The translations under genes were made by a program, and so were the position numbers. Under the pieces are notes generated by a model. That model worked only from the letters and a program-made list of their open reading frames with translations. It did not search any database and had not been told where the DNA came from. Positions 36,434 to 44,847 of a DNA stretch of 58,479 nucleotides are shown one piece after another; position 1 is the first letter of the stretch; each line of letters begins with the position of its first letter. The stretch is from an uncultured Rhodopila sp. (GTDB lineage Bacteria > Pseudomonadota > Alphaproteobacteria > Acetobacterales > Acetobacteraceae), in NCBI RefSeq assembly GCF_903915725.1, contig NZ_CAIWTY010000081.1, positions 1 to 58,479 of the forward strand. The letters are read 5' to 3'.

Positions 36434-36495
36434 GCAATCGTCATCCAGACCGATGCGGAGTTATTGTCCGGCGGAGGCCCGCCTGCCAAGCACGA

Positions 36496-37890
36496 TCATA
36501 GCTTTTTCGTCCCGGATTCGGGTGCGAAGCGTGCAACCAGATCGGAGATGTGACCGATTTCCTCCAGTCGCAGTCCGTCCGGCGCCGCCAGCTTGCGGTT
36601 TCCATGCGCCACGCGGCGGGGCAGGGTGGCGGAATCGAAGCCGAGTTTCGCGGCCTCCTTCAGGCGCGATTCCGCCTGCGCGACCTGGCGCACCTCCCCG
36701 GACAGGCCGACTTCGCCGAAATACACCATGCCCGGGCTCGTCGGCGCCTCGAAGGCCGCGGACGCGATGGCGGCGGCCACCGCCAGATCTGCCGCCGGTT
36801 CGGTGACCCGCAGGCCGCCGGCAATGTTCAGATACACGTCCGTCTGGTTCAGCCGCAGCCCGGCGCGCGTCTCTAGCACGGCCAGCAGCATCGACAGCCG
36901 CCCGCTGTCCCAGCCGATGACCGAGCGCCGCGGCGACCCGCCGGGGTTGGGGGCGAGCAGCGCCTGCACCTCCACCAGCACCGGCCGCGTGCCCTCCAGC
37001 CCCGCGAACACCGCGCTGCCGGCGATGTTGCCTCGCCGCTCGGCCAGGAACAGGGCGGAGGGATTGGGGACCTCGGCGAGGCCGGCATCGGTCATCTCGA
37101 ACACGCCGATTTCGTCGGTGGCGCCGAAGCGGTTTTTCACGGCGCGGAGGATGCGGAACTGGTGGCCGCGGTCGCCTTCGAAATACAGCACGGCGTCGAC
37201 CATGTGTTCCAGCACGCGCGGGCCGGCCAGCGCGCCGTCCTTGGTGACGTGCCCGACCAGCACGACGGCGAAATTGCCGGCCTTGGCGAGGCGGATCAGT
37301 TCGAACGAGCAGGCGCGCACCTGGCCGACGGTTCCCGGCGCGCTGTCGATGGCGTCCATCCACATGGTCTGGATCGAGTCGATGACGACCAGCGTGGTGT
37401 CTTTCGCCTGCTCCAGCGCGGCGACGATGTCGCGCACATTGATCGCGGCGGCCAACTCGATGGAGGAATCCGCCACGCCCAGCCGGCGGGCGCGCAGGCG
37501 GATCTGGTCGATGGATTCTTCGCCCGACACGTACAGCACGCGCTTGCCGGAGCGCGCCAGTTTGGCGGCGGCCTGCAAAAGCAGGGTGGATTTGCCGATG
37601 CCGGGGTCGCCGCCCACCAGCACGGCGGAGGATGGCACCAGGCCGCCGCCGAGCACGCGGTCGAGTTCGGCGATGCCGATGGTCGCGCGGGGCGGCGGTT
37701 CGGCCGTGCCGGCGAGGCCGACAAAGGCGATGCTGCGGCCGGGTTGCTGCTTCGCCGCGGGGCCGGGGCGGGCAACGATGGCTTCTTCCTCGACGGTGTT
37801 CCACTCGCCGCAGGTCTCGCAGCGGCCCGCCCATTTGGGGGTGACGGCGCCGCAGGACTGGCAGACGTAGCGGGTTGTGGCTTTGACCAA
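36496..37890 (-). CDS. radA: DNA repair protein RadA
   Basis: Encodes 464 residues: zinc finger Cys10-x2-Cys13-x10-Cys24-x2-Cys27, RecA-like ATPase core with Walker A Gly-Asp-Pro-Gly-Ile-Gly-Lys-Ser-Thr, the Lys-Asn-Arg-Phe-Gly RadA motif, and a Lon-like C-terminal domain. It is a branch-migration helicase in recombinational repair. First gene of the radA-cvpA-purF-SDR run. Confidence 0.97.
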   Translation of the reverse strand: MVKATTRYVCQSCGAVTPKWAGRCETCGEWNTVEEEAIVARPGPAAKQQPGRSIAFVGLAGTAEPPPRATIGIAELDRVLGGGLVPSSAVLVGGDPGIGKSTLLLQAAAKLARSGKRVLYVSGEESIDQIRLRARRLGVADSSIELAAAINVRDIVAALEQAKDTTLVVIDSIQTMWMDAIDSAPGTVGQVRACSFELIRLAKAGNFAVVLVGHVTKDGALAGPRVLEHMVDAVLYFEGDRGHQFRILRAVKNRFGATDEIGVFEMTDAGLAEVPNPSALFLAERRGNIAGSAVFAGLEGTRPVLVEVQALLAPNPGGSPRRSVIGWDSGRLSMLLAVLETRAGLRLNQTDVYLNIAGGLRVTEPAADLAVAAAIASAAFEAPTSPGMVYFGEVGLSGEVRQVAQAESRLKEAAKLGFDSATLPRRVAHGNRKLAAPDGLRLEEIGHISDLVARFAPESGTKKL

Positions 37891-38244
37891 TGCGACTCCG
37901 GGGTGGGGGTGGGTCAGGGATCGTTACTCCGTTTTGCGGGCTTGTGCCAGCCGTTTGGGTTGCCTGCGCCGACGGTCGTTATGTTATTTCATCGCAATGA
38001 TGCTACGCGTCCGAGCGCCACCCCGGCGCAGGTGTGCGTCGAAACGCGGAGGCAAAAACGAACCACGACCCATCCATTAATACGATTCTACCTGCGCGGC
38101 CTGCCTTGAACACCGCGATACAACCAGGTTCCGGCACGTCCATGCCCGAAACCAAACCGGTTGATCTTGCCGGCGGTCACCCCGGTACTTTCACCGCGGA
38201 CATTTATCCTCTAGACTGCACAACGACCTCGGGGACCGTTCGTC

Positions 38245-38583
38245 ATGGAAATGCAATTCACTACGCTGCCGCAAGATACGGCGAAGGTCGTCCTCTCCGG
38301 CCGTCTCGACGCGGCCGGTTCGGCGGCGATCGACCTGCCATTCAACGCCGCGGCCGGTTCCCACCGCCATGTCCTCGTCGATATGTCCGCGGTCAGCTTC
38401 GTCGCCTCCATCGGCATCCGCACCCTCGTGCTCGGGGCCAAGACGATCCAGCGCCGCGGCGGCAAGCTGCTGCTGTTGAACCCGCGGACGGAGGTCGAGC
38501 AGGTGCTGGAAACCATCGGGGTAACCGATCTGCTTCCCATTGTTCACACCGAGGCTGAGGCCCTGGCCGCATTCGGCAGCTGA
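38245..38583 (+). CDS. STAS-domain anti-sigma factor antagonist-like protein
   Basis: Encodes 112 residues, a single STAS domain. The central loop Val-Ser-Phe-Val-Ala-Ser55-Ile-Gly-Ile-Arg aligns with the SpoIIAA/RsbV phosphorylation loop (usually Asp-Ser-Ser-Gly), with Ser55 as the likely phospho-site. Partner-switch logic predicts phosphorylation by the adjacent RsbW-like protein and dephosphorylation by the PP2C phosphatase at 40187-41425. Stop is 7 bases before the kinase-like gene. Confidence 0.92.
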   Translation: MEMQFTTLPQDTAKVVLSGRLDAAGSAAIDLPFNAAAGSHRHVLVDMSAVSFVASIGIRTLVLGAKTIQRRGGKLLLLNPRTEVEQVLETIGVTDLLPIVHTEAEALAAFGS

Positions 38584-38590
38584 CATCGCC

Positions 38591-39028
38591 GTGCCGCGCC
38601 TGAACCTGGCGCATGGCAGGGCGGAGATGGTTCGGCTGTCGGACTGGCTCGACCTGCAGGAACACCGCATGGCGATCCCGCCCAACGTCGCGTTCAGGCT
38701 GCGTCAGTGCCTGGAGGAGGCGGTGGTCAACCTGATCGACCACACGCCGGCATTGTCGGGCGAGGCTATCGCCGTCGAACTCGACTGGCGGGATGACACG
38801 CTGGTCGCCGCGGTCGAAGACTCCGGGCCGCCGTTCGACCCGCGCGCGGTGCCGCCGCCGAACCGGCCAACCAGCCTGGAAACCGCAGTCCCGGGCGGAT
38901 GGGGCATCCACCTGATCCGCTCCTTCGCCAGCGATATCGGCTACGAAACCACCGCGGGCCGCAACCGTCTGAGCCTGAGCTTCGTGCCTCCCGCCGCCGG
39001 GGCCGATACCATGCCGGAACAGCGCTGA
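38591..39028 (+). CDS. RsbW/SpoIIAB-like ATP-binding protein
   Basis: Encodes 145 residues from GTG 38591, with Met codon 38627 as alternative. GHKL ATPase: N box Glu42-Glu43-x3-Asn47, Asp77-Ser-Gly, and Gly-Gly-Trp-Gly-Ile-His-Leu. These proteins bind and phosphorylate their STAS partner and may hold a sigma factor. No sigma factor gene is nearby, so the output could be another target. It converges with the minus-strand gene at 39035. Confidence 0.9.
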   Translation: MPRLNLAHGRAEMVRLSDWLDLQEHRMAIPPNVAFRLRQCLEEAVVNLIDHTPALSGEAIAVELDWRDDTLVAAVEDSGPPFDPRAVPPPNRPTSLETAVPGGWGIHLIRSFASDIGYETTAGRNRLSLSFVPPAAGADTMPEQR

Positions 39029-39034
39029 CGCCGG

Positions 39035-39226
39035 CTAGGTCATGCGCTCGCGGCGTTCGGCGGAATGCGCGAGGACGATCCGTTCAAGCTCGCGCATGGC
39101 ATCCGCGGCGGCTTTTTCTTCGACGCGGGAGCGGCCGTATCCAAAGGGGTTGAAAACCTCCGGATCGGTGAAAGACCGCATCCAGAGTTGGGTCAGGGCA
39201 ATCTGCAACGCAAACAGGCTGAACAT
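39035..39226 (-). CDS. Short hypothetical protein
   Basis: Encodes 63 residues. An N-terminal hydrophobic helix (Leu-Phe-Ala-Leu-Gln-Ile-Ala-Leu-Thr-Gln-Leu-Trp), a Phe-Asn-Pro-Phe-Gly-Tyr-Gly turn and a charged helix ending with Glu-Arg-Arg. AGGGGAT lies 7-8 bases before the start, supporting translation. Function unknown. Confidence 0.6.
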   Translation of the reverse strand: MFSLFALQIALTQLWMRSFTDPEVFNPFGYGRSRVEEKAAADAMRELERIVLAHSAERRERMT

Positions 39227-39391
39227 CGGACATCCCCTGCAAAAACCGCAAAGTAATCATACCGCAGCCGTGAAGACTGACCCCTGGATAGCGGCGGGTC
39301 CGCCGGCATCCCCGCACAAACCGTTCCCCCGGGCGTTGGTTAGACCAATCGAAACCAAAACCATCCGCCCCCGGAAAATCCGTTCCGGCCG

Positions 39392-39754
39392 TCAGTCCAC
39401 CGGCCAGGCCGGCGCCGATATGTCGGTCAGAACGGCGCGCTGTTTCGGCAGCAGACTGTCAAGCGCCTCGGCCACCGAGCTGAAACATTGCTTCCTGCCG
39501 AGCAAAGGCTGAACGAAAACCGCGGTGGGATTGCGCCACAGGATCGAACGGGAGGCCAGGTTGCCGCCGGTGTGCAGCTCGATCACCTCCTCATACTCTT
39601 CATCCTCCGCGCCGTGATCAAGGCGAACGGCCATCGTCAGATCCTGAGCCGCAGCCCAACTTTGTGCCAGTACCAGGTCGGCGATCTCGAAGGCTATGCC
39701 TTTCGGCGGGCGGTGCCCGGCGGCCGTCCCGTCGCGTTCGGTTAAATGGCGCAT
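39392..39754 (-). CDS. Hypothetical cytosolic protein
   Basis: Encodes 120 residues, acidic, no membrane segment or signal. GGTGGGGATT precedes ATG 39754; an in-frame GTG three codons earlier is possible. Contains Tyr-Glu-Glu-Val-Ile-Glu-Leu-His and a Cys-Phe-Ser-Ser-Val-Ala-Glu-Ala segment resembling short proteins of about 100-130 residues in this group. Its start overlaps the end of the tiny membrane protein gene upstream by 13 bases. Function unknown. Confidence 0.65.
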   Translation of the reverse strand: MRHLTERDGTAAGHRPPKGIAFEIADLVLAQSWAAAQDLTMAVRLDHGAEDEEYEEVIELHTGGNLASRSILWRNPTAVFVQPLLGRKQCFSSVAEALDSLLPKQRAVLTDISAPAWPVD

Positions 39755-39867
39755 AATCCCCACCAGATTGCTAGAAGTGTGACGGCAAGCACAAGCGTAG
39801 TAAAAAAGCGACCGACCTCAGTACCTTTGACGCGGTAGCCAAGCTGTGTAGAGGTTGTACTGCGCAT
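39742..39867 (-). CDS. Tiny single-span membrane protein (tentative)
   Basis: Encodes 41 residues: a polar N-terminus (about 20) and one hydrophobic span (Leu-Val-Leu-Ala-Val-Thr-Leu-Leu-Ala-Ile-Trp-Trp). It overlaps the next gene by 13 bases, suggesting coupling. A GGTG lies at a plausible distance but the evidence is modest. Confidence 0.4.
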   Translation of the reverse strand: MRSTTSTQLGYRVKGTEVGRFFTTLVLAVTLLAIWWGLCAI

Positions 39868-40186
39868 CGGGCACCACACCATAAGATACATCTCGGGTTC
39901 CAAAACCAAAGAGTGGCTGCGAAAGGCGGAACCTCCCGCAGCCCGAAGTCTGGAAGGGAACACCACCCTTTTAGCTCACGGATTTGTTAGACTGCAAATG
40001 GAAATTCACGAAACCGCGATCACAGTTTGGCCGTGATGTCAAAACGTTCTAGTTACACCACGTTCCGATTTATTTCCAAATCCGACGCGCTCGTGCGAGT
40101 AATGCCGATCCGAGACGCAACTATCGGGCTTTCCGCAGACAGAAATCCGACAGAACGCAGATTCGGGCATCTCCGTGAAGCCGTCG
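39868..40186. other. Intergenic region, no gene seen
   Basis: About 320 bases of lower GC content between the PP2C stop and the two small genes. A plus-strand frame running on from here is antisense to the PP2C gene and looks non-coding. Probably holds the promoter of the small genes. Confidence 0.45.
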
Positions 40187-41425
40187 TTACCCTGCCGCGC
40201 AACTTGCCTGCCTGTTGCCGATTTGCAGCAGCACAGCCGCGATGTCATCGGACTGCACGCCGCCGGCTTCGAACGCCCGCACATCCGCCAGCAGACGCGG
40301 CAAACCGCCGCCCGCGACCGCCGCCACCCGGTCTTCACCGAACTGGCATTCCGACGGGTCCATCGCCTCGGTGATGCCATCCGTGACGGTCAGGACTTCG
40401 TCTCCCGGACGCAGGCTCACCGACGCGGATCGGTAGACCGCGTCTTCGCTGAGGCCAAGCGGAACTCCGCCCGCCACGGCAAGCCGCTCCACGGCGCCAT
40501 CGAGCCGGCGCAGGAATGGCGGCACATGGCCCGCCCTGGTGTACGTCAGCCGGTTCGCCGCCCCATCGAACGCGGCGATCAGCAGGGTGACGAACATGCA
40601 GCTGGCATTGCTCGCCGACAGCGTCCGGTTCACCAGCCGCACGGCGTTCTCCGGCGCGCGGAACAACGCGGATGCGTCAGGGCGGTTGATGATTCCCCGG
40701 AACAGCGCATGGGTTCTGGCCATCATCAGCGCGGCCCCGGCGCCCTTGTCGGAAACGTCCCCCAGCAGGAACACCAGCAGATCGTCGTCGATCAGGAAAT
40801 GGTCCACCAGGTCGCCGCCGACTTCCTTCGCCGGCTCCAAAACGACATCGACCGTCACGGCAGAGGTTCCGACAACGCCGCGGAACGGCGGGGGTGCCAG
40901 CGCGAGCTGCAAGGTGCGCGCCTCGGCGAGTTCCAGATGCTTACGCTCCAGCTCCCGCCGCGCCAGGTCGCGCGAGGCTTCCAGTTCCCCCCGGGTCGCG
41001 CGCAGCGCCGCGTTGACCGCTTCCAGCCGCCGGTTGAGCAGCACCTCTTTTTCCTGCAGCAGCGTCATATCGTAGGCTTTCTGCTGAATGCGGCGCGTCG
41101 CGTCGCGCTCGGCCGTAACGTCCAGCAACAGCAGCCAAACACACCCGTTCTCGATATGAAAATGCAGATCGGCCGCGACGCCGCCACTCAGTTCCATGGA
41201 AGGAACGAAGTACGGCGCCTCCTCCAGCGGCAGCAGTCCTTCCAGGAAAAACGCCTGCTCCAGCACCGGCTCGCCCCGGCGCAACGCCGCCAGCCCGTAA
41301 CGGTCGAGCCGGCCACCGGCGGCCGTCAATGTAAGCCCGTTGTCGATCTGTAACCACGCCACCGCCCGTTCGCCGACAATCAGGGCGCTCAGCCGATGGA
41401 CGACGCTCGGGGGGAGGGCGGGCAC
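40187..41425 (-). CDS. PAS-coiled-coil-PP2C (SpoIIE/RsbU-type) serine phosphatase
   Basis: Encodes 412 residues from GTG 41425, two bases after the GTPase stop. Residues 8-110 look like a PAS sensor domain, 115-170 a coiled coil, 190-405 a PPM/SpoIIE phosphatase. Metal-site acids: Asp205 (Gly-Gly-Asp), Asp223 (Gly-Asp-Val-Ser-Asp-Lys-Gly), Asp349 (Asp-Gly) and Asp394 (Asp-Asp-Ile). Such proteins dephosphorylate STAS anti-anti-sigma factors. The likely target is encoded at 38245. It lies last in the operon after coiled-coil, OmpA-like and GTPase genes, which suggests the GTPase controls it. Confidence 0.92.
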   Translation of the reverse strand: MPALPPSVVHRLSALIVGERAVAWLQIDNGLTLTAAGGRLDRYGLAALRRGEPVLEQAFFLEGLLPLEEAPYFVPSMELSGGVAADLHFHIENGCVWLLLLDVTAERDATRRIQQKAYDMTLLQEKEVLLNRRLEAVNAALRATRGELEASRDLARRELERKHLELAEARTLQLALAPPPFRGVVGTSAVTVDVVLEPAKEVGGDLVDHFLIDDDLLVFLLGDVSDKGAGAALMMARTHALFRGIINRPDASALFRAPENAVRLVNRTLSASNASCMFVTLLIAAFDGAANRLTYTRAGHVPPFLRRLDGAVERLAVAGGVPLGLSEDAVYRSASVSLRPGDEVLTVTDGITEAMDPSECQFGEDRVAAVAGGGLPRLLADVRAFEAGGVQSDDIAAVLLQIGNRQASCAAG

Positions 41426-41427
41426 GG

Positions 41428-41931
41428 TCAGCGAAGGGTGCGGATGGCCAGGTCCATGAAGGCGTCCTCCACGCCCTCGCCGCTGCGCGCGCTGCTCGAC
41501 CGCACCCACCAGCCGGCGGCCCGCAAGCCGTCCATGTCGCCTTCGGTGATGGTCCACTGCTCCGGCAGGTCGTTCTTGTTCAGCAGCAGCACGAAGGGCA
41601 GCGGGCCGTAATCGGCCTCGACGCGGCCACGCAACGACAGCGCCACGTCCAGCGTCGCCGGACGCGTCCCGTCGGCCACCAGCACATAAGCCGCCGCGCC
41701 GCGCAGGTAACTCAGGCGCAGCGCGTTCACGTCGTCCTCGCCGGCCAGGTCCCACAGGATCAGGTTCATTGTCCTGCCGTCCAGATCGACCGTCTTCTTG
41801 TCGATCTTGACGCCGACGGTGGTCAGATAGGTGTCGGAGAACACGCTGGAGACGTAACGCCTGATGAGGCTCGTCTTGCCAACCGAAAAGGCGCCGAGCA
41901 TGCAGATCTTCTTTTGCAGCATCGCGGTCAT
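41428..41931 (-). CDS. Rab/Ras-like small GTPase
   Basis: Encodes 167 residues. G1 P-loop Gly13-Ala-Phe-Ser-Val-Gly-Lys19-Thr20, Switch I Tyr-Leu-Thr-Thr-Val-Gly (Rab-like), G3 Asp61-Leu-Ala-Gly-Glu65 (Glu where Rab has Gln), G4 Asn118-Lys-Asn-Asp and G5 Ser-Ser-Ala-Arg. No lipidation motif. Its ATG overlaps the stop of the OmpA-like gene (ATGA), and the PP2C gene follows by two bases, so the proteins are made together. A cytosolic GTP switch is expected; the Gln-to-Glu change may mean dependence on an outside GTPase-activating partner. Confidence 0.92.
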   Translation of the reverse strand: MTAMLQKKICMLGAFSVGKTSLIRRYVSSVFSDTYLTTVGVKIDKKTVDLDGRTMNLILWDLAGEDDVNALRLSYLRGAAAYVLVADGTRPATLDVALSLRGRVEADYGPLPFVLLLNKNDLPEQWTITEGDMDGLRAAGWWVRSSSARSGEGVEDAFMDLAIRTLR

Positions 41932-44195
41932 AGCTGTTCCTCGAGCTCGACGGTGAAGGAGACCCGGCGATTGGCCGAGCGCGCCGCTTCGGTGGCCTGG
42001 GCCAGAACCGGCTCCAGGTCGCCGGCACCGCGCACCTGCAGCAGGTCAGGATCGACGCCGCGCTTGCGCAGCAGGGCGCGGACCGCCTCGGCCCGCGCCA
42101 GGCTGAGCGACAGGTTGAACGTGCCCTTGCCGAGCGCGTCGGAATGCCCGGTCAGCATCACCCGTGCCACCACGTGCAGGCTCGGCGCCAGGGTTTCCAG
42201 CGCTTTCAGATCGTCTGCCAACTGATCCAGCAGTGCGTCCTGGCCGGCCGCCGGCAGCGGTTCGTTGTTGTCGAAGCGGATGGTGCGCGCCTGGATGTCG
42301 TCGCGCAGCTTGCCGATGGCGCCGTCGCTGACGGTCTTGACCGCGTCCAGGTCGAAGACCGGCGCGCCGGACGGCAGGATGCGGGCCGCCATGTGGGCGC
42401 GTTCGAGCCACAGCGAGGGAGCGGAGCCTTGCGCGACGATGCGGTCGCCCTCCACCACGAACCGTACGCTCGGCGGCGGGGTCAACGTCGCCTGCAGGCG
42501 TCGCAGGACGATCTGCGGATCGAGCGCCTGGTACGGCGCCCAGCGGGCAATGACATGCGCCGGATCAATCCCCGCCTCGGTCAGCGCGACGTCCGGGTCG
42601 AGGGCCAATGGATCGCGCAGACCGGCGATCAGGAACTTGCCGTTGCGCTGCCCGGTTTCGGTCACGACGATTCCAGGTTGCGCTTTCAGCCTCGCCACAT
42701 AGTCGTCCCACCGCCGATCGGCTTGGGCATCGAGGTTGCGGACGGCGGCGAGGTCGAGGATGGGGGCGCCGGAAGGCAGCATCCGGGCGGCGGCGCGGGC
42801 GCGGTCCAGCCAGGCGGCCGGGGCGGCACCTTCGGCCATGATGCGGTCGCCATCGACGCTGAGCCGCACATCCGGCGGCGGGTCGAGCGTGGCCTCCAGC
42901 CGTTTCATGACGATGTGCGGATCGAGCGCCTGATACGGCGCCCAACGGGCAATGACGTTTGCCGGATCGATCTCCATCGCGCCGAGCGCTTGCCGCGGGT
43001 CCGCGGCGAGCGGATCGCGTAGGCCGGTGACGGTGAATTTGCCGTCGCGGCGTCCCGTCTCGGTGATGACGATGCCCGGCAGTGCACGAAGTTGGGCCAG
43101 ATAATGCTCCCAACGGCGACTGTCCTGCCAGCTTCGGGCGCCCCACGCACTGAGGAAAAGCAGGACCGCCACCGCTATCGGCAGCGCCAGCCAGGGGACG
43201 CCGAAGCGAACTTTTTGCGCCTTGGCCTGGCGCAGCGCGACGCATTCGGTCAGTTCGGCTTCGACATCGGCGAGGCCGGCGCTGTCGCCGTCGAAATCCT
43301 CCAACGCCTGGTGACGTTCCTGATGGATGCGCGACAGCGCGGTGTTGAGGATGTCATGCAGTTCTTCCGGCGGCTTGCCGCGGATCACCGCGACCAGGGT
43401 GGCGAAGGGTCCCGGCTCCGACCAGACGGTGAGCTCGCCCAGCCGCATCGTGTCGATGCCCTGGTTTTCGGCGCCGCTGAAGGAGTCGCGGACGAAATCC
43501 TGGATCGCGGTCAGCATGGAGGAGACGAGTTGCGGGTCCTGGCTGGCGGCATTCTCGGCGGCGGCGTGGCAGATCAGCAGGCCGGTGTGGCGGTGGATCA
43601 AGAAAACGTGTTCCACTTGGTAAACGAGCGTATGCTTCAGCACGACTTCCGCGAAGGACAGTCCGGTCCGCCAGGCTTCCCAGCGCCAGGCGAGGCCGCG
43701 CAGGGTCAGGCTGTGCTTCAGGGTTTCGTTTAATGACTGGAATGTCCGGTCGATCGTCTCGCCGATGGACTTTCGAATCGCCGGGACGATCAGCGGATAG
43801 AGGATATTGACCAGCGTGTAGGGGTCGTTGCGGATCGAGGTCTGCGTGGCCTGTTCCAGCGACGGCGCCAGCACCTGCCCGAGCCTTGCATCGCCGGTCG
43901 CCTGCGCGAAGGCTGTCGGCAGGATGCGGCCGACGGCGGCGGCGAGTTGCTCGGGATCGTCCAGTATTTGGCTGATCCGGGCCAGCACTTCGATCTCGTG
44001 GCCCATCAGCAGCGTGCGTACTTGTTCCAGCCTGATATCGGTAGCCGGACCGGTTTCCGGTGTCGCGGCCAGTTCCGGCCGGACGTTGCGCGCGACGTCC
44101 AGCAGCAGCCCGGCGAGGGCCTTGCGGTCGAATCCGTTCTCGCCCGAGGGCGGCCTGAGCAGCCACTCGAGCGGATCGGGCGCGGACGTGCTCAC
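41928..44195 (-). CDS. Membrane-spanning OmpA-family protein with roadblock-like cytoplasmic region
   Basis: Encodes 755 residues. Residues 1-330 are cytoplasmic: a Val-Arg-Thr-Leu-Leu-Met-Gly motif (59-65), helices, and a roadblock/LC7-like stretch (about 190-295: Phe-Leu-Ile-His-Arg-His-Thr-Gly-Leu-Leu, then two long helices). One membrane span (332-352). Periplasmic residues 361-490 and 495-624 are a tandem duplication with about two-thirds identity. Residues 635-750 are an OmpA-like peptidoglycan-binding domain with Thr-Gly-His-Ser-Asp685 and Arg743-Arg744. Roadblock proteins act on Ras-like GTPases in other bacteria (MglB on MglA), so this could link the wall to the GTPase encoded next to it. 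Confidence 0.88.
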   Translation of the reverse strand: MSTSAPDPLEWLLRPPSGENGFDRKALAGLLLDVARNVRPELAATPETGPATDIRLEQVRTLLMGHEIEVLARISQILDDPEQLAAAVGRILPTAFAQATGDARLGQVLAPSLEQATQTSIRNDPYTLVNILYPLIVPAIRKSIGETIDRTFQSLNETLKHSLTLRGLAWRWEAWRTGLSFAEVVLKHTLVYQVEHVFLIHRHTGLLICHAAAENAASQDPQLVSSMLTAIQDFVRDSFSGAENQGIDTMRLGELTVWSEPGPFATLVAVIRGKPPEELHDILNTALSRIHQERHQALEDFDGDSAGLADVEAELTECVALRQAKAQKVRFGVPWLALPIAVAVLLFLSAWGARSWQDSRRWEHYLAQLRALPGIVITETGRRDGKFTVTGLRDPLAADPRQALGAMEIDPANVIARWAPYQALDPHIVMKRLEATLDPPPDVRLSVDGDRIMAEGAAPAAWLDRARAAARMLPSGAPILDLAAVRNLDAQADRRWDDYVARLKAQPGIVVTETGQRNGKFLIAGLRDPLALDPDVALTEAGIDPAHVIARWAPYQALDPQIVLRRLQATLTPPPSVRFVVEGDRIVAQGSAPSLWLERAHMAARILPSGAPVFDLDAVKTVSDGAIGKLRDDIQARTIRFDNNEPLPAAGQDALLDQLADDLKALETLAPSLHVVARVMLTGHSDALGKGTFNLSLSLARAEAVRALLRKRGVDPDLLQVRGAGDLEPVLAQATEAARSANRRVSFTVELEEQL

Positions 44196-44208
44196 CGTCG
44201 CCTGCGTA

Positions 44209-44847
44209 TCAGGCGGCGGGCCAACCCCGTGCCGGGGCGGTGGCGCCGTTGCCGTTGGTCTTGACGGTGGCGTCCTGGCTCAGGCAGCGCGCGACTTCGA
44301 CAAACAGGCCGGCGAGGAGATTGCGGTCGGTTTTGACATTGCTGAGTTCGGCGAACATTTTCTCGATCGTCTGCTGGGTGTCCTCGTGCCGGCGCTTGAT
44401 TTCGTCGCGCAAGGACTGCACCTCGCGGGTGACGCGATCACCGATTTCGCGTTCGAAGTTGGCGAGCTGGTCGGAGATGGCGCGGAGGCGCTTTTCCAGG
44501 CCTTCGTTCTGATCCCGCAGCGTGCGTTCGATGCCCTTGTCGGCTTCGACGCGTTGATCTTTTTCTTCCCGCAATTGACCGGACAACGATTCGACTTGCT
44601 TCTTGGCGTTCGATTCGAAGGCGCTCAGGTTGCGCGCGGTGTCCGCCTCGACGTCCCTGAAGCGCTGCGAGAACCGTTCCTCCAGCTTGGAGAAGCGGCG
44701 GTCGTAATCCTGCATCTGGTTGCCGAACAGCAGGTCGCGGATCTTGTCGACGCCGACGGCGGCCTCCGGGCCCTGGGCGGCGGCGGCGAGCATGGCTTCC
44801 GCGGCGCCCGATGTTTCGGCGTTAGGCTTTGATGGTGTGACGGCCAC
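44209..44847 (-). CDS. Coiled-coil protein of the GTPase/OmpA operon
   Basis: Encodes 212 residues from GTG 44847 with AGGAG 8 bases upstream. Residues 33-60 contain Ile-Arg-Asp-Leu-Leu-Phe-Gly-Asn-Gln-Met and Tyr-Asp-Arg-Arg-Phe, and 50-165 are a long charged coiled coil. The tail has a short hydrophobic helix and a disordered end. The Leu-Leu-x-Gly motif resembles that near residue 60 of the OmpA-like protein. It is the first gene of the operon, 13 bases before the OmpA-like gene. Function unknown; likely scaffold. Confidence 0.85.
   Translation of the reverse strand: MAVTPSKPNAETSGAAEAMLAAAAQGPEAAVGVDKIRDLLFGNQMQDYDRRFSKLEERFSQRFRDVEADTARNLSAFESNAKKQVESLSGQLREEKDQRVEADKGIERTLRDQNEGLEKRLRAISDQLANFEREIGDRVTREVQSLRDEIKRRHEDTQQTIEKMFAELSNVKTDRNLLAGLFVEVARCLSQDATVKTNGNGATAPARGWPAA

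Noticed and set aside
40027..40374. 115-codon plus-strand frame at the PP2C end
   Set aside because: Second half is antisense to the PP2C gene; no ribosome-binding site.
41428..42028. Upstream extension of the PP2C frame through the GTPase gene
   Set aside because: The extension overlaps the whole GTPase in another frame and has no protein-like character; the GTG at 41425 fits the operon spacing.
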